Shown here: piece by piece, positions 31,990 to 41,695 of the stretch
Position numbering within the stretch: position 1 is the stretch's first letter
How the letters are laid out: each line of letters opens with the position of its first letter
Source of the DNA: Neobacillus muris
Lineage (GTDB): Bacteria > Bacillota > Bacilli > Bacillales > Cytobacillaceae
DNA: 64,000 bases
Assembly (NCBI RefSeq): GCF_943193175.1
Contig: NZ_CALPDF010000015.1
Span: 1-64,000 of the forward strand
Direction: 5' to 3'
Translations under genes and position numbers: made by a program
The notes under the pieces: model-generated
Told to the model about the DNA's origin: nothing
What the model saw: only the letters and a program-made list of their open reading frames with translations
Database searches by the model: none

Positions 31990-32535
31990 TTATTGAGCTT
32001 CAATCAGCCCATAACGGCCGTCTTTTCGGCGATAGACTACATTTGTCCGGTTTGTATCAGAATTAGTGAACACATAGAAGCTATGTCCTAGCAGGTTCAT
32101 TTGCAGAATGGCTTCTTCGCTGTCCATTGGTTTCAAATCAAACCGTTTGGTGCGGACTAATTCTAAATCCTCATCGTCATCATGAACTTCTGATGCCCCC
32201 GTAGGTGCAAATGCGAGCGGAACATTTCCTTTTTCACGGAACTTCCGGTTAATTTTCGTTTTATGCTTGCGAATTTGACGTTCCAGCTTATCGGTAATTA
32301 AGTCAATTGCTGCATACATATCAATATTTGTTTCTTCAGCCCGAAGAGTTAAATTCGGCAGCGGTATCGTCACTTCTACTTTGGAGGTTTTATCTGGATT
32401 AAATCTAAGATTGACATTGACATTCGCATTTGGTGCTTCAGTAAAATAGCGCTCCAATTTAGAAATTTTCTTTTCCAAATATTCTCTGATTGCTGGAGTT
32501 ACCTCAATGTTTTCACCACGTACGTTATAGTTCAT
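31990..32535 (-). CDS. hpf: Ribosome hibernation promoting factor, long form
   Basis: 181 residues. The N-terminal S30AE domain (1-100) occupies the ribosomal tRNA and mRNA channel; a charged linker leads to a C-terminal dimerisation domain (about 125-181, RTKRFDLKPMDSEEAILQMN) that joins two 70S ribosomes into a 100S dimer. The long form alone makes 100S ribosomes in Firmicutes. B. subtilis hpf (yvyD) is stress induced by sigma-B and sigma-H. AGGAGG lies before the ATG. A sigma-A-like promoter is seen upstream. Confidence 0.95.
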   Translation of the reverse strand: MNYNVRGENIEVTPAIREYLEKKISKLERYFTEAPNANVNVNLRFNPDKTSKVEVTIPLPNLTLRAEETNIDMYAAIDLITDKLERQIRKHKTKINRKFREKGNVPLAFAPTGASEVHDDDEDLELVRTKRFDLKPMDSEEAILQMNLLGHSFYVFTNSDTNRTNVVYRRKDGRYGLIEAQ

Positions 32536-32607
32536 GTGTGGAGTCCTCCTTTATTTAAGGCTATGTATTACATTTCTATTTTACCCTATAAGAATCCTGC
32601 TAGTGAC

Positions 32608-32636
32608 TAATAAAAAATTTGTCGATTTATTGACAA
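32608..32636 (-). promoter_or_regulatory. Candidate promoter of hpf
   Basis: TTGTCA (32631-32636), 17 bp, TTATTA (32608-32613) on the minus strand, about 70 bp before hpf. A separate AGGATT...GAAAT further downstream is only loosely like a sigma-H site. Confidence 0.45.
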
Positions 32637-32805
32637 AAACACTGGGAAAATAGTGAGAAAGTTCAACTACATTTTTGCTTTACACGGGAGATTTTTAGTA
32701 AAATAATTGGTTATTCATCTTTATTTTAATATTATCAGGGACAATTTTCCACAAATATGGGCAGCGAATAAGGTAAATGGATGTGATATTAAAGGAGGAT
32801 GCTCG

Positions 32806-33300
32806 ATGACCACAGAAGAGAGAAGAACATTAGCCTGGCATGAAACTTTGGAATTACATGAAATGGTGGCGTTCCAATCCACCGGGCTGATGAAACTAAA
32901 AATGTCAATAAATAAAGTGACCGATCCCGGTTTAAAGGAACTTTATCGAAGATGTATCCGCGACCTTGAAGCAAACCTTAGAGAATTACTAAAATTTTAT
33001 CCTCAAGCAGCAGGTTATCAGGGGCGTGAAGAGGAAGTTCGCGAAGATATGGGCTTTTTTGCAGCTGATTTGCTCGCCCTATCGAAAACATTGGTACGCA
33101 GCCTAGCGATTGCGATAACAGAGACAGCGACGCCCTCCCTTAGGAAAACATTTAGCAAGCAGTTAACTGGCGCTATCCAGGGGCATGAAAGAGTGTTTAA
33201 CTACATGTATGAGCATGGCTACTATCCTGCTTATGACCTGGGCCGGCTATTGGGGAATGATATGCAGTTAGCTGAAAAGGCACTTGGGATGAAGATCTGA
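32806..33300 (+). CDS. CotF-like spore coat family protein
   Basis: 164 residues, mostly helical. WHETLELHEMVAFQSTGLMK at the start and the late GHERVFNYMYEHGYYPAYD fit the CotF family of ferritin-like spore coat proteins. The start at 32806 has a perfect AAAGGAGG seven bases upstream. It stands alone on the plus strand between hpf and comFC, exactly where B. subtilis carries its flagellar genes. A mother-cell sporulation promoter is expected but not recognised. Confidence 0.75.
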   Translation: MTTEERRTLAWHETLELHEMVAFQSTGLMKLKMSINKVTDPGLKELYRRCIRDLEANLRELLKFYPQAAGYQGREEEVREDMGFFAADLLALSKTLVRSLAIAITETATPSLRKTFSKQLTGAIQGHERVFNYMYEHGYYPAYDLGRLLGNDMQLAEKALGMKI

Positions 33301-33342
33301 AGGGAGTCGGGGCGGCGCTTAGCTGCCGTCCCTTCGATTTTA
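33299..33342 (+). terminator. Terminator after the CotF-like gene
   Basis: A GC-rich stem (GGGGCGGC / GCCGTCCC with a wobble), extended by GAAGG / CCTTC, then ATTTTAT. Confidence 0.65.
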
Positions 33343-33370
33343 TGATTTCAAGACATGTCATTGCCGGCCT

Positions 33371-34087
33371 CTACCTCGCCAATGTTAGAGACTTAACACT
33401 AACGGCTCCTGCACCTTTTAAGAGTTTTGCAGCATGCCTTAAAGTTGACCCGGTTGTATATATATCATCAACCAAAATGGCCCTTTTCCCTTGCAATTGG
33501 ACCTCATGAATAAATTGAAATACCTGCGGCAGATGGATACGCTCTGTCCGGGATTTTTTCGACTGCTTTTCTGAATGGATTCGGGAAAGTATATTTGCCG
33601 GTGGAAACCCTGCTTCAATGATCATCGCTTCCGCCTGATTAAATCCTCTCTCATAAAGCCGCTCCTCACTTAACGGAATTGGAATGAGTAAATCAATTTC
33701 CATTTTTAAAAGTGCTCTTTTCATATCCTCTGAAAAAACTTTAGCCAACATATAATCCCCACGAAATTTAAACTTGGCAATCACCTCTTTTAAAAAATCA
33801 TTGTAGTGGAAAATCGGGCAGTTTTTCTCAAGGAGACCCTGCCACTGAGGATCCTCTTCCCATCTCCAGCAGTCATGGCATAAATCCCCATGACGAAAAT
33901 CATCTGCCAATGCTGCAAACGAACGGCCGCATATCCGGCATGTCTCCCCCTCAATCCTCTCTAACCTCCCTTCGCAAGTGCCACAAATAAACTGGTCGGT
34001 TTCAATGGATAAAAGCGATCTCCAACCTACCTCTGGGCGGATCAACTGATCGCAAATCAAGCATCGTTCTTGCAGGAAAATATTCAT
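33371..34087 (-). CDS. comFC: Competence protein ComFC (phosphoribosyltransferase fold)
   Basis: 238 residues. An N-terminal zinc region with CxxC pairs (CLICD, CGTCE, CRICGR, CHDC) is followed by a PRTase domain with the PRPP loop AILVDDIYTTGSTL near residue 200. ComFC binds ComFA and helps take up single-stranded DNA during transformation. The start at 34087 has AAGGGGG six bases upstream. It follows comFA by 19 bp; comFB is not present. Confidence 0.92.
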   Translation of the reverse strand: MNIFLQERCLICDQLIRPEVGWRSLLSIETDQFICGTCEGRLERIEGETCRICGRSFAALADDFRHGDLCHDCWRWEEDPQWQGLLEKNCPIFHYNDFLKEVIAKFKFRGDYMLAKVFSEDMKRALLKMEIDLLIPIPLSEERLYERGFNQAEAMIIEAGFPPANILSRIHSEKQSKKSRTERIHLPQVFQFIHEVQLQGKRAILVDDIYTTGSTLRHAAKLLKGAGAVSVKSLTLAR

Positions 34088-34106
34088 ATCTGTCCCCCTT
34101 AAGTGT

Positions 34107-35600
34107 TTATTGATGATCAAGTAATCCCATTTTAAATCCCTCTCGGTTCATCATTAAGATTTGTCTTTTGGCTTTCAACATCTCTTCCGTTTTCCCATAA
34201 TGAAAGAATGTCACCATCCCGTCAGGATGATCCTTGCTTCTGCCCGCCCTGCCGGCAATTTGGACAAGCGCGCTTTCAGTAAAAATACTGTCTTCCGCTC
34301 CAATGACAGCCACATCGATGTTTGGAAAAGTAACGCCCCGCTCCAATATGGTCGTCGTCAGCAGCATAGATATTCCTTTTGCCCGCATTTTTTGGACTTT
34401 TTCCTTCCGCTTAGGGTCTTCCGCATGAACAGCTTCTATTTCGGGAGCAAGCTGGCGAAGAATCGGGAGGGCTTTCTCCATCAATGGGATATGCGGGAAG
34501 AAGATCAAGGCCTGTTTTCCGGAATCTATCCTGTTTTTGGCCCATTGAAGGACCCTAGGAGGGAGCTTGCCTTTGTGAAGCAGCTTTTGCCAATTTCCAC
34601 ACCAGGAGAATTCAGGAACCGGCAGAGGCTGGCGATGGAATCGGGCGGGGATGGTCGTAAAATTTCTCTTTCCTGTTCGGCATTCTTGCTGTCATTTTTG
34701 ATTTGGAGTGGCAGAGAGATAAATCAGTGCTGATTCGGATTTTCGAGCATGAATCGCAGCGTGTTGAAGCGATTCTTCCACCGTATAAGGAAAAGCATCG
34801 ACTTCATCGAGAATGATCGCATCGAAAGCATGATAAAAGCGGAGTAATTGGTGGGTGGTGGCAATGGTAAGCGGGGCATATACATGACGGTCTTCACTCC
34901 CGCCGTATAGAACAGCAATCTCGATGTCAGGAAATGCTGATTTCAGCCGGGGTGCCAGTTCAAGCACGACGTCTGTCCTTGGTGCAGCAATGCAAATTCT
35001 TTTAGTCGCTGCGAGAGCGGCCTCAATTCCTGCAAAAAGCACCTCCGTCTTGCCTGCCCCGCAAACGGCCCATACAAGCCATTCTTTATTTTGAAGAATC
35101 GCCTCAACTACCTGATCAGAAGCTAGTTGCTGACCTGCGGAAAGTGTTCCAGACCACCCCATAATTTTTGCTGGAAGCTCGGTGTCTGGTTCAGGCCCAT
35201 TCCAACCGAACAACGGTGTGCATTCACTTATTCGACCCATCATGATGCAGTGACGGCAATAAATGCATGTTTCTCCGCATCTAGCACACTGGAATGCTCC
35301 AAATAGCTGTGGATCCTTGTTTCCGCACCGGGTACATACTGGCAATTTTCCTTGATACTCAATGCCTTTTCGGTAAGTTATATATCCGTTCTCATAGTGG
35401 GTTTGAATTTCGTCGAAAGGGAAAGGGATATCTTCAAACAGGAGTTGCTTGCCGGTGAGAAATTGCTGGAGTGCGGGGTTATAGGAGAATTCTGGTTTTA
35501 GTGCAGGCTGAGGGATTATTGGGAATTGAGAGATTCGAAGGGAACCATTCGAGGTAAATTTTTGCGGGAATATCTTGTTATTCTCAATTAAAAAACGCAT
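34107..35600 (-). pseudogene. comFA: comFA interrupted by an in-frame TGA
   Basis: The full frame would encode about 497 residues of ComFA, the ATPase that pulls single-stranded DNA through ComEC. Codon 303 is TGA (34692-34694). Before it lie the zinc cysteines (CTRCGNKD, CIYCRHC), Walker A (CGAGKTEVL), the DEVD box and motif III (LSATP). After it, in the same frame without any shift, come PARFHRQPLPVPEFSWCGNW, LIFFPHIPL and the motif VI region QIAGRAGRS. One base change separates it from an open gene. Either the strain is competence deficient, UGA is read through, or the base is a sequencing error. Confidence 0.9.
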
Positions 35601-35816
35601 TAGATATTGTTCATCTCTTTTCTAAAAAAGTATTTATATTACTTCTCCGAATAGAGTTATTTTTCCTTTTTATTTTGAATTACTTTTAGATCTAATGGTT
35701 CTTGTGAGATTTTAAAATGATTAATTTAAAAATAGTAAACTTTAATTTTATATATATTTTTAAATATGACAATAGTATTATTAAATTGTTAATAACCTAG
35801 CCAGAAAGGATGAGAA

Positions 35817-38444
35817 ATGAGGTTAATAAAAAATATTGGAACTATTTTACTAGCAGGAATTGTTTTGGTATTGTTTACAAAAATATCATCATTGGCTTCA
35901 GCACAAACAATCGGACCATTAGGAGTGATTGATTCACCAATAAATGGCTCTACTGTTAAGGGACAAATAATGGTGAATGGATGGTATTTGGATGAATCGA
36001 GTGTATCAAAGATTGAAGTATTAGTGGACGGAGCTGTCGCAGGTCAGGCTGCCTATGGAGATCCAAGACCAGATGTACAAAATGCTTATCCACAGTACAA
36101 CAATGGGAAGGCTGGCTTTCATTATACTCTCGACACCACTAAATATAGTGATGGAATACATACAGTTACAATCCGGGGGACAGGATTGAATGGCCGAGTA
36201 AACACAATACCAGGCAGCACCATCGTAATCTCCAATGTCAAAGGATATGTCGATAATCCAAGTGCTGAAAAAGCACTAATCGGGACTATTAACGTGTCAG
36301 GGTGGGTTTTAGATGAAAGCGGCGTATCCAAAATTGAAGTACTGGTGGATGGCAGACTGGAAGGGCAAGCTGCGTATGGAGATACCAGACCGGATGTCCA
36401 AAAAGCTTTTCCCCAGTACAACAATGGGAAGGCTGGCTTTCATTACACTCTCGATACAACCAAATTCAATGATGGGGCGCATACTGTTACTGTTAAAGAA
36501 ACAGGATTGAACAACCGAGTTACCACATTATCTGAAACTATAATAACCTTTGAGAATGTAAAAAGTTATATAGACAACCCGGTTTTCGGAAAAACACTAA
36601 CAGGTACTCTTAATCTTTCGGGATGGTTACTAGATGGCGGAGGAGTTTCCAAAATCGAAGTATTAGTGGATGGAGAATTGACAGGTGAGGCCGTTTATGG
36701 TGATGAAAGAACAGATGTCCAAAAGGCCTATCCACAGTTTAATAATGGTTCAGCAGGTTTTCATTACACTCTCGACACTACAAAGTTTAATGATGGCAGC
36801 CACACTATTACGGTTAAGGAAACAGGTGCAAACGGGCATGTCACAATATTGCCCCCTATAAGTGTCTCCTTCTCAAACGTAAAAGGATATTTGGATCAGC
36901 CTGCATTCAATTCTATCCTAAAAGGAAAAAGTAACATATCTGGTTGGTTTTTGGATGCTGGCGGGGTATCAAAAATTGAAATTCTTGTGGATGGAGAAGT
37001 CTCAGGACAAGCCGTTTATGGAGATGAAAGAACAGATGTCAAAAAAGCATTTCCTGAATTCAACAATGGTTTTTCTGGGTTCCATTATATCTTAGATACC
37101 ACAAAATTCAGTAATGGCACCCACTCGATTACCATTAAGGAAACCGCAGCAAACGGTCGAATCACAATGTTTCAGGAAATAAAAGCGAGCATATCAAATG
37201 AAGTAAAAGGATATCTGGATAATCCAAATCCGAATTCCCATGTAATAGGAACAACGAATGTCTCCGGCTGGCTGTTAGATCCCAGTGGTGTTTCCAAGAT
37301 CGAAGTATTAGTGGATGGCCAAGTAACTGGAGAAGCCGTATACGGTGATGAGCGCCTGGATATTAAAAACGCCTTCCCAGAATATAGTAACGGAAAGGCT
37401 GGCTTCCATTATGCATTAGATACCTCACGTTTCCCCGATGGGATACATTCCTTATCCATCAGAGAGACAGGGGTGAATGGAAGCATTAACCAATTAATTA
37501 ATATTCCTATTACAATCTCAAACTTTAAGGCATATCTGGATAATCCTATTCCTGGCACAAAAATGAAAGGTACCTATAACCTTTCCGGCTGGTTGTTTGA
37601 TGAGTTCGGGGTAGAAAAAATTGAAGTATTGGTAGATGGTGCAGTAGATGGCCAAGCGGTATATGGAGATGCGAGACCAGATGTACAAGGTGTTTTCCCC
37701 GAGTATAACAATGGAAAGGGCGGCTTCCACTATGCCCTTGACACAGCCAAATATAGCGATGGAAAGCATACAATTACGATTAGAGAAACAGGAATGAATG
37801 GCCGTGTAAACACATTGCCTGAAACGACCGTTATCTTCAAGCAAGTCTTCACTACAGTATTTTTGGACCCAGGACATGGCGGTTCCGATCCTGGAGCAAT
37901 TGGCGGCGGCTACCGGGAATCTGACCTGAACTTGGCTGTTGCAAAAAAGGTCCAATCATTGTTAGTAGATCGTGGTTATACTGTTTATATGTCTCGTAAT
38001 GATGACACTTTTGTTGAATTGCTTGATCGTTCTGAAATGGCCAATAATTTAGCCGCAGATATTTTTATTAGTATCCATCACAATTCAACAGGTGCTGGAC
38101 CTACTTCTGCTTCTGGTATCGAATCTTATTTTTATAAATATAATCCGGATTACCCTTCAAAAATCAATGTGGATATGCATAATAATCCCGAAAGGATTTC
38201 AAAGAGTATGACACTTGCGAATATCATCCAAAATAATATGGTTGAGTATACAGGTGCAAACAATCGGGGAACTGATGGACAATCATTTGCAGTAATACGT
38301 GAAGCAGCTATGCCTGCAACTTTACTTGAGCTAGGTTTTATTAACAATGCAAGTGAGCGTCAAAAATTAGTGGCCGATTCTTATCAAAATACATTAGCAA
38401 AAGCAATTGCTGATGGTATTGATGAGTATTTTAAAAATTATTAA
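35817..38444 (+). CDS. Secreted N-acetylmuramoyl-L-alanine amidase with six wall-binding-like repeats
   Basis: 875 residues. A signal peptide (about 1-30) is followed by six tandem repeats of about 107 residues (to about 690), each with a D.P..G...G...SGW..D..GVSKIEVLVDG core, a YGD.R.DV..A.P.Y.NG block and a THTIT-type end. The last 185 residues are an Amidase_3 domain: zinc ligands H in FLDPGHGGSDPG, E in YRESDLNL and H in SIHHN, and the catalytic E in LLELGFIN. It cleaves the stem peptide from muramic acid. It has no SPOR or CWB_2 repeats; the beta repeats probably bind wall polymer. The same repeat occurs in the glucosaminidase at 59708-62578. Confidence 0.92.
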   Translation: MRLIKNIGTILLAGIVLVLFTKISSLASAQTIGPLGVIDSPINGSTVKGQIMVNGWYLDESSVSKIEVLVDGAVAGQAAYGDPRPDVQNAYPQYNNGKAGFHYTLDTTKYSDGIHTVTIRGTGLNGRVNTIPGSTIVISNVKGYVDNPSAEKALIGTINVSGWVLDESGVSKIEVLVDGRLEGQAAYGDTRPDVQKAFPQYNNGKAGFHYTLDTTKFNDGAHTVTVKETGLNNRVTTLSETIITFENVKSYIDNPVFGKTLTGTLNLSGWLLDGGGVSKIEVLVDGELTGEAVYGDERTDVQKAYPQFNNGSAGFHYTLDTTKFNDGSHTITVKETGANGHVTILPPISVSFSNVKGYLDQPAFNSILKGKSNISGWFLDAGGVSKIEILVDGEVSGQAVYGDERTDVKKAFPEFNNGFSGFHYILDTTKFSNGTHSITIKETAANGRITMFQEIKASISNEVKGYLDNPNPNSHVIGTTNVSGWLLDPSGVSKIEVLVDGQVTGEAVYGDERLDIKNAFPEYSNGKAGFHYALDTSRFPDGIHSLSIRETGVNGSINQLINIPITISNFKAYLDNPIPGTKMKGTYNLSGWLFDEFGVEKIEVLVDGAVDGQAVYGDARPDVQGVFPEYNNGKGGFHYALDTAKYSDGKHTITIRETGMNGRVNTLPETTVIFKQVFTTVFLDPGHGGSDPGAIGGGYRESDLNLAVAKKVQSLLVDRGYTVYMSRNDDTFVELLDRSEMANNLAADIFISIHHNSTGAGPTSASGIESYFYKYNPDYPSKINVDMHNNPERISKSMTLANIIQNNMVEYTGANNRGTDGQSFAVIREAAMPATLLELGFINNASERQKLVADSYQNTLAKAIADGIDEYFKNY

Positions 38445-38479
38445 TGTATTTTAAATGATTAAGAAAGTACATCATTTCA

Positions 38480-38514
38480 AAAAAGGACTAGAAAAAATTT
38501 TCTAGTCCCTTTTT
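38480..38514. terminator. Bidirectional terminator between the amidase gene and degV
   Basis: A long stem (AAAAAGGACTAGAAAA / TTTTCTAGTCCCTTTTT) with T-runs on both strands. Confidence 0.9.
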
Positions 38515-38520
38515 AATGAG

Positions 38521-39360
38521 CTATTTTTTCATCCAGCCCATTCCCATCGATCCTTCACCCAAATGGGTGCCAATAACAGCCCCAAAGTAGCCTATAGAAA
38601 ACTCAACATTTGGATATAAGGTTTCCAGTTCGTCCTTCCATTCGTTCGCTTCTTTCTCTCGATTTGCATGGATAATAACAGCGCGATAGGCTTTGCCGCT
38701 AGCCGCATCTTCTCCCAGCAGGTCACTAATCCGTTTCAATGCCTTTTTCCTAGTACGGATTTTTTCAAAAGGAACAATCACTTTGTCTTCAAAATGAAGC
38801 AATGGTTTAACCTGAAGCAAACTGCCAATGAATGCTTGGGCACCTGACAGCCTTCCGCCCCTTTGCAAATGCGATAAGTCATCTACCATAAAATACGCTC
38901 GGGCAGTCTTTTTCAGCTCCTCAAGCCTCTCCAAGATAACCTCGGGAGTTTTTCCTTGTAAAGCCATCATCGCAGCTTCAATTGCATACAAGCCCTGAAC
39001 CATACAGCTGATTTCTGAGTCAAATGCAAAGACTTTAATTCCATCCACCATCGTTCCGGCTGTGATGGCTCCTTGGTACGTCCCGCTGATACCGCTTGAT
39101 AAATGGATGCTGATGACTGCATCATAATCCTTTGACAGCTTTTCAAGCAATTCAACCATCTGGCCAATCGGCGGCTGGGAAGTCTTTGGCAGCTCTTTTG
39201 TCCTTACCGCTTCATAAAATTCACTTGCTGTTATATCAATTTCTTCTTGTAAAACCTCTGTTCCGAATATCACTTGTAACGGAATCATATGGATATTCCA
39301 TTTTTCCCGTATATCTTTCGGAATGTACGCGGTACTGTCAGTGACAATTGCCGTTTTCAT
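38521..39360 (-). CDS. degV: DegV family fatty-acid-binding protein
   Basis: 279 residues, cytoplasmic (B. subtilis DegV has 281). TAIVTDSTAYIP opens the fold; the fatty-acid head group contacts (TSQPPIGQM, HLSSGISGTYQGA) are conserved. DegV proteins bind acyl chains and some serve as FakB for fatty acid kinase. The start at 39360 has AAGGATGG upstream; the frame continues 40 codons further without support. It follows degU as in B. subtilis. Confidence 0.92.
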   Translation of the reverse strand: MKTAIVTDSTAYIPKDIREKWNIHMIPLQVIFGTEVLQEEIDITASEFYEAVRTKELPKTSQPPIGQMVELLEKLSKDYDAVISIHLSSGISGTYQGAITAGTMVDGIKVFAFDSEISCMVQGLYAIEAAMMALQGKTPEVILERLEELKKTARAYFMVDDLSHLQRGGRLSGAQAFIGSLLQVKPLLHFEDKVIVPFEKIRTRKKALKRISDLLGEDAASGKAYRAVIIHANREKEANEWKDELETLYPNVEFSIGYFGAVIGTHLGEGSMGMGWMKK

Positions 39361-39465
39361 CTTAATAACCATCCTTGTTAGTTTTATATCAAACGTTTGC
39401 ATAAACATCATTGTATATGAATCAAACCAAAAAAGCATTATGAAATGGCTTAAATTTCCCAACAT

Positions 39466-39497
39466 AAAAAGAGCATACACCTGATGTATGCCCTTTT
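39466..39497 (-). terminator. Terminator after degU
   Basis: A stem AAAAGAGCATACA / TGTATGCCCTTTT (one mismatch) with T-runs on both sides. Confidence 0.8.
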
Positions 39498-39527
39498 ACT
39501 TGCCATGATTTCATAATTGTTTCTTAC

Positions 39528-40214
39528 TTATCGAACCTCTACCCAGCCATTTTTAATGGCGGATACCACTGCTTGGGTACGGTCATTAACGTTCATTTTT
39601 TGAAGTATATTACTTACATGGTTCTTAACTGTTTTTTCGCTGATGTATAAAGCTTCGCCAATGCCCCGGTTGCTTTTTCCATCGGCCAGCATTTGCAGCA
39701 CTTCGCATTCACGGCGTGTTAATAAGTGCAGTGGACGGCGAATTTCAACTGTTTGGGCGTAAACACCTCCGCGTGAAACGCCTGCTGCCAATTTACGATA
39801 TTCATTGACTAGATTGTGTGTTACCTTAGGATGCAGGTAAGAACCTCCGTCAGCCACAACCCGAACGGCCTCAATCAAGGCATCCGCATCCATTTCCTTC
39901 AGCAAATAGCCGCTGGCGCCTGTTTGCAGGGCATGGGTGACATAATTTTCATCATCATGAATCGATAAAATAATCACCTTTGTATCTGGGTATTTTTCAA
40001 TCAACTCACGGGTTGCTTCCACTCCGTTAACTTGCGGCATATTAATATCCATAATCACCACATCAGGGCGGTGCTCCTCCACAATCGTAAGTGCATCACT
40101 GCCGTCATCCCCTTCGGCAACGACTTTAAAGGATTTTTCAAATTCAAGTATTCTTTTAACGCCTTCTCTAAAGAGCTGGTGATCGTCAATAATCGCAATT
40201 TTTGTAGTAGTCAT
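39528..40214 (-). CDS. degU: Response regulator DegU
   Basis: 228 residues. The receiver domain (about 1-120) has the phosphoacceptor aspartate in [13 protein letters not shown], and a LuxR-type HTH lies at about 160-225 ([18 protein letters not shown]). DegU controls exoenzymes, competence, motility and biofilm genes in B. subtilis, depending on its phosphorylation by DegS. It is 99 bp downstream of degS and may also have its own promoter. Flagellar targets are not in this window. Confidence 0.97.
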   Translation of the reverse strand: MTTTKIAIIDDHQLFREGVKRILEFEKSFKVVAEGDDGSDALTIVEEHRPDVVIMDINMPQVNGVEATRELIEKYPDTKVIILSIHDDENYVTHALQTGASGYLLKEMDADALIEAVRVVADGGSYLHPKVTHNLVNEYRKLAAGVSRGGVYAQTVEIRRPLHLLTRRECEVLQMLADGKSNRGIGEALYISEKTVKNHVSNILQKMNVNDRTQAVVSAIKNGWVEVR

Positions 40215-40313
40215 ATGTAACCCCTCCTGGTTTCTCCGTGTTTTCCTGCTGGAAAGCTTTTATCTATTGACAGTTCTTGATTGTATTATACATATTCATG
40301 TTCATTAGCATTA

Positions 40314-41456
40314 TTAATTCTTTAATGGAACCGTAATGAATACCTCAGTTCCTTTTCCAATTCTTGAATCAATGGTGATATCACCATCGAGAAGTTCCAC
40401 CCGCTCCCTCATGCCAATTAATCCGAATGATTCCGGCTTTTTATGGGAAGGGTCAAACCCAACTCCATTGTCCTTTATTAATACCGTAATGCCTGTATTG
40501 GCGATTTCTAATTGGACTTTTATCTGACAGGCATTGGCATGCTTCAAGGCATTTTGCACGGATTCCTGAATCAAGCGAAACAAAGCCACTTCATATTTAG
40601 CTGGAAGCCGGCACTCAAGACCGCTGTTGATAAAAACAATTTCTGATTGATTATGGTATTCCTCAATCGTTTTTAGGTATTTTCTTAGGGTAGGAACGAG
40701 CCCCAAATCATCCAAGGCCATTGGACGTAAGTCGTAAATGATTCGACGGACCTCATAAAGGGCAGCACGCACCATTTTTTTGAAGCTGTTAATTTCAGAA
40801 AATCCCTCTTCAGGCCCTTTCTCACGGAATACCCGTTCCACTAAATCGGAGCGGACGATGACGTTGGCAAGCATTTGCGCTGGTCCGTCATGAATTTCCC
40901 TCGAAAGCCGCCTGCGCTCTTCTTCCTGCGCTTCGATAATTTTCAGCCCAAAATCTTCTCTTGCCTTCGCATTTTCAAACGCTTCGCCAAATTGTTTTAA
41001 ATCACTCTGCAGGTAATTCATGACCACAGAAATTTGCGATATGAGCTGCTCTGCCCGGTCAATCGTGGAATGTATTCCAATCAGCCTGCGCTCAAGTTCA
41101 TCTCTTTTTTCAAGGAGCTGCTTTTTGTACTGCCAGTTAATGGAGAGATCCATTTGCAATTGATGCGCCTTTTCGTAAGCATCCCGGATTTCTTCTTCTG
41201 TATAAAGCTTAAAATTTTTGCTCACTTCAGAGAGCTTTTGCCTGGCATCACTCACTAAAATTTCTAGTTGATCTCCTTCATCCATCAATTTTACCATCAT
41301 TTGCTGGATAGAGGTAAGTTCATTGGTGATATTTTCATAGTCTTCCCGGCATTGTTCGCTAATTCGAAAAATGTCACTTTTACTGCATGTCACCGTTTCA
41401 AGCATTTCTTCGCGGATTTCATCAATGGATTTCACATTCATCTGTTTAATTTTCAT
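40314..41456 (-). CDS. degS: Cytoplasmic sensor histidine kinase DegS
   Basis: 380 residues, no TM. A long coiled-coil sensor domain (about 1-180) leads to a HisKA_3 domain with the histidine in SREIHDGPAQML and an HATPase (KDNGVGFD, GLIGMRERV). It phosphorylates DegU. The start at 41456 has GGAGGAG five bases upstream; in-frame sequence runs further but without a site. It is divergent from yvyE. Confidence 0.96.
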   Translation of the reverse strand: MKIKQMNVKSIDEIREEMLETVTCSKSDIFRISEQCREDYENITNELTSIQQMMVKLMDEGDQLEILVSDARQKLSEVSKNFKLYTEEEIRDAYEKAHQLQMDLSINWQYKKQLLEKRDELERRLIGIHSTIDRAEQLISQISVVMNYLQSDLKQFGEAFENAKAREDFGLKIIEAQEEERRRLSREIHDGPAQMLANVIVRSDLVERVFREKGPEEGFSEINSFKKMVRAALYEVRRIIYDLRPMALDDLGLVPTLRKYLKTIEEYHNQSEIVFINSGLECRLPAKYEVALFRLIQESVQNALKHANACQIKVQLEIANTGITVLIKDNGVGFDPSHKKPESFGLIGMRERVELLDGDITIDSRIGKGTEVFITVPLKN

Positions 41457-41695
41457 TTTGGCTCCTCCAGGGGATATTTTCCCTTTAGGTCTGTAACACC
41501 TTGTGAATATTGAAAAAAATTTTTTAACAGCCATAGACCCAAGCCTGGTTTTGCTTTAGAGTAGTATAATAAATGAAGATTTTTTCTACTGCTCCTTTTT
41601 GCCTATTAAGACTGTATATATTATACCATTCGAACTTTACACCCAGATTAAAGGTATATTACAGAAATTTTTTTAATAAAAGGAAGGATTTCACG

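Noticed and set aside
34107-34508. C-terminal part of comFA as an independent gene
   Set aside because: The reading frame is continuous with the N-terminal part except for one TGA, and no ribosome site precedes the internal ATG.
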